NCBI GenBank assembly: GCA_021810735.1
Contig: JAJZIF010000227.1
Span: forward strand, 1 to 6,470
From: Acidobacteriota bacterium
GTDB lineage: Bacteria; Acidobacteriota; Terriglobia; Terriglobales; Acidobacteriaceae
Length of the DNA: 6,470 bases
Direction of reading: 5' to 3'
Numbering within the stretch: the first letter of the stretch is position 1; each line of letters begins with the position of its first letter. Both the position numbers and the translations under genes were made by a program. Shown one piece after another: positions 1 to 3,854 of this stretch. The notes beneath the pieces are model-generated. The model was given only the letters and a program-made list of their open reading frames with translations. It was not told the origin of the DNA and searched no databases.

Positions 1-103
1 CAACTTCGCCGAAGTTGGAATCCGTCCTCGTTACTTGATCGGCTCCGCTCACCATGCCCCACTCAACTGCATCAACCACCAAGTTCAACTTCGGAATTCA
101 GGC
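1..103. other. Left-edge sequence without a convincing gene; short palindromes
   Basis: No start codon with a ribosome binding site opens a credible gene here. Two plus-strand frames are open from the edge: frame 1 runs to the TAA at 220-222 and frame 2 to the TGA at 179-181. One of them could be the tail of a gene entering from the left, but neither product looks like a known family and both end inside the palindromic element. Two short dyads are visible: CAACTTCG-C-CGAAGTTG at 1-17 and AAGTT-C-AACTT at 81-91. The octamer CAACTTCG occurs at 1-8 and again at 86-93. Confidence 0.4.
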
Positions 104-222
104 TTAGAGCATTCCCCTATTTCTGTGAACTTTCTGAATTCAACCAAGCGCAGCTTTTTCATAACGGAAAAGCTGCGTTGAGATTCTCTCTTCGGTCTAT
201 ACCAATAGGGGAAATGCTCTAA
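104..222. mobile_element. Palindromic MITE-like repeat element with terminal inverted repeats
   Basis: The left arm TTAGAGCATTCCCCTATT (104-121) is matched in inverse by AATAGGGGAAATGCTCTAA (204-222), with a single inserted base. Inside, CGCAGCTTTT (149-158) pairs perfectly with AAAAGCTGCG (168-177). The stem can extend by T-G and C-G pairs to a five-base loop. The stretches between (122-148 and 178-203) are also weakly complementary, so the whole 119 bp is an imperfect palindrome. No transposase is encoded, which fits a miniature inverted-repeat element or a large REP/BIME-like palindrome. I seem to recall similar GAGCATTTCCCCTATT-type repeats scattered in Acidobacteriota genomes, but cannot verify that here. 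The right arm contains the stop codon of the minus-strand oxidoreductase gene. The transcribed palindrome may act as a 3' end stabiliser or terminator, although it lacks a proper U-tract. Confidence 0.65.
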
Positions 223-1289
223 AGCATGAAACGCTCGAGACCGGCGCGACGGGCATGGGCCGACATTGCCTCATGAATCCGGGTGGCAAGAGCAAGAGCA
301 CGGCGGCCGTCGTCGCCGGTTACGAGCGGCGTCCGGCGCGTACGAACGCATTCCAGAAAAGACTCGATTTCCAGGCGGAGTGGCTCGTCCTCCTGAACGT
401 GGGGTTTGTGCATGCGAAGACCGGGAGGAAGTGCCGAAGCCGCGGGGCTTACAGGATGGTTGGCTGAGAAGGCAGCTTCGGCGAGGAATGTGTCTGGTGC
501 GACGTCAATCACCAAGAGGTCTTTGCGGGCGTAGTCGATTGAGATGTACTGGTGGGGTTGGAAGAAGCGGAGCTTGCGGACTCGCTCGGTGCTGACGCGG
601 CTGGCGGTAAAATTCGCCACACAACCGGAGTCGAATTCGATTCGAACATTGGAAATATCGACCTGGGGCGAGACGATCGGGAGGCCAACGGCGTGAACTT
701 CGCGAACCGGTGATTGTGCCAGATCGAGCACGATATCGAGATCGTGAATCATCAGATCCAGGACTACATCGACATCCAAGGCGCGGGGACTGAAAATGCT
801 GAGCCGGTGGGCCTCAAAGAACATGGGCTGATGGCGCATGGAACTCGCAGCCAAAACGGCAGGATTGAAGCGCTCGAGATGGCCGACCTGGAGTATGCGT
901 GAATGGTGCAGCGCCAGAGCGACCATTTGATCGGCCTCTGCAACTGTGGAGGCGATTGGCTTTTCGACGAGAACATCGATACCGGCCGAAAGGAGGGAGG
1001 ATGTAACGTCGCAGTGAGCGGTGGTAGGGACACAGACCGAGGCTGCATCGACGGCGATGTCTCCGCGCTCGCGGGCTGCGAGCAACGCATCCACGGAGTC
1101 GAAGGTTGTTGGTGGTGGAAGGAGATGCTCTGCTGGCCAAAGCGACGAGGCGGCCTGGCTTAGATTGGGCTCGACGATGGCCGTTACGCGTACGGGGGGA
1201 TCCGTGATTGGCCTTGAGGAGGCCAGTTCACGGTAGACCCGCAGATGATTGCGTCCGAAAGCTCCGGCACCGACTACGGCGATGTTCAG
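219..1289 (-). CDS. Gfo/Idh/MocA family NAD(P)-dependent oxidoreductase
   Basis: The predicted cytosolic protein of about 356 residues is a normal length for the family, which oxidises or reduces hydroxyl/keto groups of sugars, nucleotide sugars or inositols. The N-terminal Rossmann fold shows the GxGxxG signature as GAGAFG (residues 7-12). The family EKP motif follows, with likely catalytic Lys110. The C-terminal alpha/beta domain has GHLERFNP (136-143) and D-x3-H in DLMIHD (His182). GHLERFNP recalls sugar-nucleotide 3-dehydrogenases linked to lipid A genes (GnnA-like), but no lpx gene is nearby, so the substrate stays open. I chose the CTG start at 1289-1287: it sits six bases after an AAGGAGA site and overlaps the upstream TGA stop as CTGA. 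A TTG at 1325 would add an odd arginine-rich tail and has no ribosome binding site. The TAG stop (221-219) lies in the palindromic element. The gene is probably the last of a three-gene operon. Confidence 0.93.
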   Translation of the reverse strand: MNIAVVGAGAFGRNHLRVYRELASSRPITDPPVRVTAIVEPNLSQAASSLWPAEHLLPPPTTFDSVDALLAARERGDIAVDAASVCVPTTAHCDVTSSLLSAGIDVLVEKPIASTVAEADQMVALALHHSRILQVGHLERFNPAVLAASSMRHQPMFFEAHRLSIFSPRALDVDVVLDLMIHDLDIVLDLAQSPVREVHAVGLPIVSPQVDISNVRIEFDSGCVANFTASRVSTERVRKLRFFQPHQYISIDYARKDLLVIDVAPDTFLAEAAFSANHPVSPAASALPPGLRMHKPHVQEDEPLRLEIESFLECVRTRRTPLVTGDDGRRALALATRIHEAMSAHARRAGLERFML

Positions 1290-1510
1290 CGGACGTCTCC
1301 TTTGCCTTCTACGGCCTTGAGGCAACGCGAATAGAGCTCAAGTAGTTGCTCGATGTGGTCTTCGGGTTTTGACGTGGCGGAGCTGACGAAACCGGGGGCC
1401 GCGACGCCGGAGCGGCCAGCACCGGTGGTTGTGACGACAAACTTGAGCAGATCGAGGGCGATATCTTCGTTTCGACGAGAAAGGCTGGCGATTGGAAACG
1501 CCTGTTCCAT
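1286..1510 (-). CDS. Small hypothetical protein, 74 residues
   Basis: I do not recognise a named family. The product begins MEQAFPIASLSRRNEDIAL and ends in a helical, acidic-then-basic segment (EDHIEQLLELYSRCLKAVEG). The N-terminal half also looks helical (DIALDLLKFVVTTT), with a Gly/Ala/Ser-rich linker between. There is no signal peptide or membrane segment, so it is probably cytosolic, perhaps a two-helix adaptor. The ATG at 1510-1508 is preferred because GAGGAGT lies about eight bases upstream; a longer reading to 1588 would run back into the regulator gene. The gene starts 53 bases after the regulator's stop and overlaps the oxidoreductase start by four bases, so it is probably co-transcribed and translationally coupled to the latter. 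A real small gene is likely given the two good ribosome binding sites around it; its function is unknown. Confidence 0.75.
   Translation of the reverse strand: MEQAFPIASLSRRNEDIALDLLKFVVTTTGAGRSGVAAPGFVSSATSKPEDHIEQLLELYSRCLKAVEGKGDVR
1296..1302 (-). promoter_or_regulatory. Ribosome binding site deciding a CTG start
   Basis: The minus strand reads AAGGAGA, then six bases, then CTG (1289-1287). The following bases make CTGA, so the stop TGA of the upstream small gene overlaps the start of the oxidoreductase. The spacing is ideal for this CTG, and no ATG, GTG or TTG is available at the right distance. This supports a CTG start with translational coupling. Confidence 0.6.
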
Positions 1511-1563
1511 AAGTGAGACTCCTCTGGGGCCGATACTAGCAAAATTGAGCGGCATCGCGCTCT

Positions 1564-2274
1564 TCAGACTTCGCTGATGCAGAGGCATACTCGACCGATG
1601 AGGAGATCGGAGGGCAAGTCGTTAGGTGGGATTTCCATGGCCTCGAGCGGGAAATCGAGGCGGTGTGGACGCAGCAGCAGCCGATCAGAATCAAAAGTAA
1701 CGTATCGGAGCAGAAGTCTGTTGCCGACCCGCAATGCGTAGAGGTTGGGGTGTGGCGGAGCGAACGGCACGAGCGAGTTGTGATGGCGGTCGACGATGAC
1801 GATCGACAATTCCTGCAGGAGGGGCTCCATCGCGGTTGCCTGATCGCCTGTGACACGGACGGCGATGAAGCGTTCCCATGAACGGCGCCCGGTTGAATAA
1901 TGAGGTGCGAACCGGTCCAGTTCCGCAGAGGGAAGGGCGATATACGACTGGATGGAGCGAGCGGGAATCAGCGGGAGTGCGACGGCGGCGGTTTGCACGA
2001 TGAGCGGGATGCGCAGCGTATCTGCCGTGTTGCCGTCGGGTTGATCGTCCCCCTCTGGCGGAAAACCAGCTAGTTCCTGGATGGTGATCTGCTGAGCAGC
2101 AAGCAGTCTGTCAAGCGCGGCAAGACTGAGCTTTCGCTTGCGATGCAGGAAGTTCGAGATATGTGAAGGGCGCAGGCCTGTTTGTGCAGCGAGAAGCTTT
2201 CCTGTCACGACTCCGCGTTGGATGCGCCGCCACATTTCAAGGCGCAGTCGCTCATGGAGCTGCGAAAAGGTCAT
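1564..2274 (-). CDS. XRE-type transcriptional regulator with degenerate S24/LexA-like C-terminal domain
   Basis: The 236-residue protein has an N-terminal helix-turn-helix of the Cro/CI type at about residues 22-70 (GKLLAAQTGLRPSHISNFL is the core), a Pro/Asp-rich linker (71-85), and a C-terminal part resembling the S24 peptidase fold of LexA and CI repressors. The segment RFIAVRVTGDQATAMEP (135-151) aligns with the usual V-x-G-D-S-M-E-P signature, but the nucleophilic serine is replaced by alanine (Ala148) with three extra residues before it. The expected lysine in the later strand appears as Arg190-Tyr191. RecA-stimulated self-cleavage is therefore unlikely; the domain may serve dimerisation or ligand sensing. 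The gene is first in the leftward operon and is read away from the Zn-ribbon/sigma-like pair, as a repressor of a divergent module would be. The ATG at 2274-2272 lacks a clear ribosome binding site, so the mRNA may have a short or absent leader. The DNA-binding role is secure; the target is inferred. Confidence 0.85.
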   Translation of the reverse strand: MTFSQLHERLRLEMWRRIQRGVVTGKLLAAQTGLRPSHISNFLHRKRKLSLAALDRLLAAQQITIQELAGFPPEGDDQPDGNTADTLRIPLIVQTAAVALPLIPARSIQSYIALPSAELDRFAPHYSTGRRSWERFIAVRVTGDQATAMEPLLQELSIVIVDRHHNSLVPFAPPHPNLYALRVGNRLLLRYVTFDSDRLLLRPHRLDFPLEAMEIPPNDLPSDLLIGRVCLCISEV

Positions 2275-2329
2275 TGTGAATGATTTTCAATGAGTCACGC
2301 AGGGCTGCTGTTTCATTAGCCACGAGAAA

Positions 2330-2389
2330 AGCCGCAACTCGCAAGCTTCTGTACTTTTATAAGTAACACTAAATGTGCGATTTGCGGCT
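2330..2389. promoter_or_regulatory. Nested inverted repeat, candidate operator
   Basis: AGCCGCAACTCGCA (2330-2343) is mirrored by TGCGATTTGCGGCT (2376-2389) with one mismatch pair in 14. The AT-rich centre holds a second dyad, TACTT-TTAT-AAGTA (2352-2365), whose axis is within one base of the outer axis. The outer half-sites are 46 bp apart centre to centre, a little over four helical turns, so a dimer or pair of dimers could bind one face and loop or cover the centre. It lies 56 bp upstream of the regulator start and in the divergent intergenic region, which suits an operator for that regulator. Binding is inferred, not shown. Confidence 0.5.
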
Positions 2390-2414
2390 GCCATAGAACA
2401 TGACCTTTGTCTTA

Positions 2415-2443
2415 TTGACCACTAGGTTCCATGCCGATAAAGT
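2415..2443 (+). promoter_or_regulatory. Candidate sigma-70-type promoter (TTGACC / TAAAGT)
   Basis: TTGACC (2415-2420) matches the -35 consensus at five of six bases. After 17 bases comes TAAAGT (2438-2443), four of six for the -10 box. A start site near 2450 would place the foldable stems at 2461-2518 at the very 5' end of the transcript, giving a leader of about 260 bases before the Zn-ribbon gene. This is a consensus match only. Confidence 0.35.
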
Positions 2444-2460
2444 CAGCTCACTTTCTGATC

Positions 2461-2545
2461 CGCACAAATGAGTAGAAACAGCAGCTAGCAAAGCTGCCGG
2501 TGGAAATTCCACTGTGCGCATCATTCCCCGGAGATCGTGACGATC
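2461..2545 (+). promoter_or_regulatory. Possible structured leader: three-way junction plus hairpin
   Basis: Three stems can nest: an outer stem CGCACA (2461-2466) with TGTGCG (2513-2518); a hairpin GCAGCT (2481-2486) with AGCTGC (2492-2497), loop AGCAA; and a hairpin GTGG (2500-2503) with CCAC (2509-2512), loop AAATT. An unpaired strand of 14 bases (2467-2480) joins the first two. A further dyad GATCGT-G-ACGATC follows at 2533-2545. If transcribed from the promoter candidate just upstream, this could be a regulatory RNA leader. The stems are short and no known riboswitch consensus was recognised; alternatively they are protein-binding palindromes. Confidence 0.35.
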
Positions 2546-2600
2546 GATGTTGCAAGTCTGCGTTTTCCCCCAACTGATTTTCCGGAAAGTGATCCGAAGA

Positions 2601-2630
2601 TTGCGCCGAAACCTAGAACCGGCATATAAG
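2601..2630 (+). promoter_or_regulatory. Alternative candidate promoter (TTGCGC / TATAAG)
   Basis: TATAAG (2625-2630) is five of six for a -10 box, with TTGCGC 18 bases upstream (2601-2606), only three of six for -35. Transcription from here would give a leader of about 70 bases for the Zn-ribbon gene and would skip the structured region at 2461-2545. The weak -35 would suit a promoter needing an activator. Confidence 0.3.
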
Positions 2631-2709
2631 CGGAGGACTCTTTCCTTTTTTCTGAGGAATCGGCAAGATCGAGCCCCGAGTGACCGTCATTGCCGCGGAG
2701 AAACGAATC

Positions 2710-2904
2710 ATGATGTATCTGAAGGTCTCTTTAAAAGTGTGCGAAGGCTGTGGTTGCCTTTGGATTCGCAGTCAGAGCAGCAGCAACGTCTATTGCTCGG
2801 ATTGCGCGCGTCGGATGAAAGATTTTCCGAAGCCCACTATGAGGACGCGGGGCAGGCGGTCGCGAAAAGTCCGATCTGTCGTTTGCGCGGGAGGTGAGCG
2901 ATGA
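2710..2904 (+). CDS. Small Cys4 zinc-ribbon-like protein, 64 residues
   Basis: The product has two CxxC knuckles, CEGC at residues 11-14 (with a further Cys16) and CSDC at 29-32, separated by 14 residues. This is the spacing of a small zinc ribbon. A basic, arginine-rich tail (about residues 43-56) follows, and one more cysteine sits near the C-terminus. Such proteins typically bind nucleic acid or RNA polymerase, or act as a protein-protein adaptor. I chose ATG 2710 because GGAG at 2697-2700 lies nine bases upstream; an immediately following ATG (2713) is possible, and a GTG at 2680 would add ten residues without a good site. The stop overlaps the start of the sigma-like gene as ATGA, so the two are translationally coupled and probably act together. 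I recall similar Cys4/sigma-like pairs in Acidobacteriota but cannot name the family. Zinc binding is inferred from cysteine spacing. Confidence 0.8.
   Translation: MMYLKVSLKVCEGCGCLWIRSQSSSNVYCSDCARRMKDFPKPTMRTRGRRSRKVRSVVCAGGER
2889..2897 (+). promoter_or_regulatory. Strong Shine-Dalgarno for the coupled sigma-like gene
   Basis: GGGAGGTGA at 2889-2897, inside the end of the Zn-ribbon gene, is close to a full match to the 16S anti-Shine-Dalgarno sequence and lies just before ATG 2901. Together with the ATGA overlap it implies efficient, coupled translation of the sigma-like protein. Confidence 0.75.
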
Positions 2905-3362
2905 GCGCAGCTTTGACGGTTCCTCTGATACGGGCGAGCGATGCGGGCATAGAGCGGCCATTTGCACATAGGCATCCGTCCAATGAGCTTGGCGGAACAG
3001 CATTTTATCGCAAGCGGACGGAGGGTCTCTTGAGGCGATACATGCGTGCCTCCATGGAGATGGGAAGAACACCGTCATTGCTGGGCACAGGTATCTTTCG
3101 TGGCCGTGCATCGAGCTATCGCTTGCGCACCTTTGAGGACTGCATCATCTTCATATTCGATGTGGAGAAGTGCCTCAAGCGCCTGGATATTGAATCTCAG
3201 GACCTGATTGCCCGTATAGCACTGCAAGAGTACACATACGAAGAAACAGCAAAGCTGACGCAGCAAAGCGAGCGGAGTGTAGGGCGCAAATACGCGCTGG
3301 CGCTCGATTGCCTGACGGGCCTTCTGATCGAGGCAGAGATTCTGGACGTCTCTATCTGTTGA
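2901..3362 (+). CDS. Sigma-70 region-4-like helix-turn-helix protein, 153 residues
   Basis: Residues 95-138 read like the -35-recognition helix-turn-helix of sigma factors: a LDxxxQDLIARIALQEYTYEE helix set, then AKLTQQSERSVGRKYALALDCL as turn and recognition helix. No region 2 is visible, so this is not a complete ECF sigma factor. It more likely belongs with short phage-type or accessory regulators that borrow the region-4 fold. The middle part (about 34-90) is basic then hydrophobic (YRKRTEGLLRRYMRASM; FEDCIIFIFDVEKCL) and unassigned. The first 30 residues look disordered. It is translated from a strong ribosome binding site coupled to the upstream Cys4 protein; a complex of the two acting on RNA polymerase is a reasonable inference. 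The terminator at 3481 closes the unit. The downstream secreted protein gene is a possible target. Confidence 0.82.
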   Translation: MSAALTVPLIRASDAGIERPFAHRHPSNELGGTAFYRKRTEGLLRRYMRASMEMGRTPSLLGTGIFRGRASSYRLRTFEDCIIFIFDVEKCLKRLDIESQDLIARIALQEYTYEETAKLTQQSERSVGRKYALALDCLTGLLIEAEILDVSIC

Positions 3363-3480
3363 CTCACATCGCAGTCTGGCCCTTTGTAATCGCCTATGAA
3401 ATCAATAACATAAGAAATCGACAAGAAATGTGCCGGGAATTATCGGGGAACCTGATATTCTGAACCTATAGATGACATTT

Positions 3481-3513
3481 CAGGGGGACGCCAAGTGGCG
3501 TCCCTGTTTTATT
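3481..3513 (+). terminator. Rho-independent terminator after the sigma-like gene
   Basis: GGGACGCC (3485-3492) pairs perfectly with GGCGTCCC (3497-3504) around a four-base AAGT loop. CAG/CTG can extend the stem with two bulged G. It is followed by TGTTTTATTT. The U-rich side is on the plus strand only, so it ends the Zn-ribbon/sigma-like transcript, about 120 bases after the stop codon. The secreted protein gene downstream therefore probably has its own promoter. Confidence 0.85.
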
Positions 3514-3784
3514 TGTTGCCGGAAATCGTTGAGCGAGTTTCCAGACGGACCTTCGACCTGTAGCTGACAAGAGATGAGCGGTCCACCGGAAGGCGTAGAG
3601 AGCCATAAATGCACGTGTGAGGACGCGCAGCATGTTCTTAGGAATAGGTAAATGTGACTCGAAAAGTGCGAGCAAGATGTTAGCAGGCTTCTGTTGTATT
3701 TGTACGTAATCGTTTGGATGTAACAAGAAGGCCATAGTTAGCCCCATTTTAAGGAAAACTGCTCTTTGACGATGCCCCGTGACC
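3514..3784. other. Gene-poor stretch upstream of the secreted protein gene
   Basis: No supported gene is seen here. A minus-strand reading from 3747 to 3466 is open, but it has no ribosome binding site and runs through the terminator hairpin. A TTGACG at 3766-3771 resembles a -35 box, but no acceptable -10 follows at 16-19 bases. The promoter of the secreted protein gene should lie in this stretch and may not follow the housekeeping consensus, which would suit use of an alternative sigma activity. Confidence 0.4.
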
Positions 3785-3834
3785 GTGCCGGCTATTGCAA
3801 GAGCTTCTCGCGGGTGATGCTAAATCGCCGGCAC
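3785..3834 (+). promoter_or_regulatory. Leader hairpin before the secreted protein gene
   Basis: GTGCCGGC (3785-3792) and GCCGGCAC (3827-3834) form a perfect 8-bp GC-rich stem around a 34-base loop that contains a smaller GAG/CTC dyad. The stem ends about nine bases before the ribosome binding site AAAGGGAA (3843-3850) of the gene. It is not followed by a U-tract, so it is not a terminator; it could insulate or regulate translation initiation. Confidence 0.4.
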
Positions 3835-3854
3835 TTATGACGAAAGGGAATTTC

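Noticed and set aside
85..162. Minus-strand mini-gene starting MKKLRL within the palindromic element
   Set aside because: Only 25 residues, no ribosome binding site, and the sequence is explained by the inner hairpin of the repeat.
255..1236. Several plus-strand open frames (for example 266-595, 714-902, 903-1163, 1021-1236)
   Set aside because: All lie antisense to the well-supported oxidoreductase gene, encode Arg/Gly-rich low-information products and lack ribosome binding sites.
219..1289. Calling the oxidoreductase gnnA (UDP-GlcNAc 3-dehydrogenase)
   Set aside because: GHLERFNP is suggestive, but no lpxA or aminotransferase (gnnB) neighbour is present to support the specific substrate.
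2481..2540. Cobalamin riboswitch, suggested by GCCGGTGGAAATTCCACTG
   Set aside because: The GGTG...TCC part is reminiscent, but the GGGAA element before it and the CCCGCCACTG box after it are missing, and the downstream genes have no B12 link.
2547..2897. Plus-strand 116-residue open frame overlapping the Zn-ribbon gene
   Set aside because: Its product is Arg/Gln-rich without motifs, whereas the overlapping frame has paired CxxC motifs, a good ribosome binding site and an ATGA junction.
3466..3747. Minus-strand 93-residue open frame in the gap before the secreted protein gene
   Set aside because: No ribosome binding site, no recognisable motif, and its end runs through the plus-strand terminator hairpin.
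3795..3854. TTG at 3795 or ATG at 3837 as start of the secreted protein
   Set aside because: TTG 3795 lies in the hairpin loop without a ribosome binding site, and both extend the signal peptide's n-region; ATG 3855 has AAAGGGAA at good spacing.
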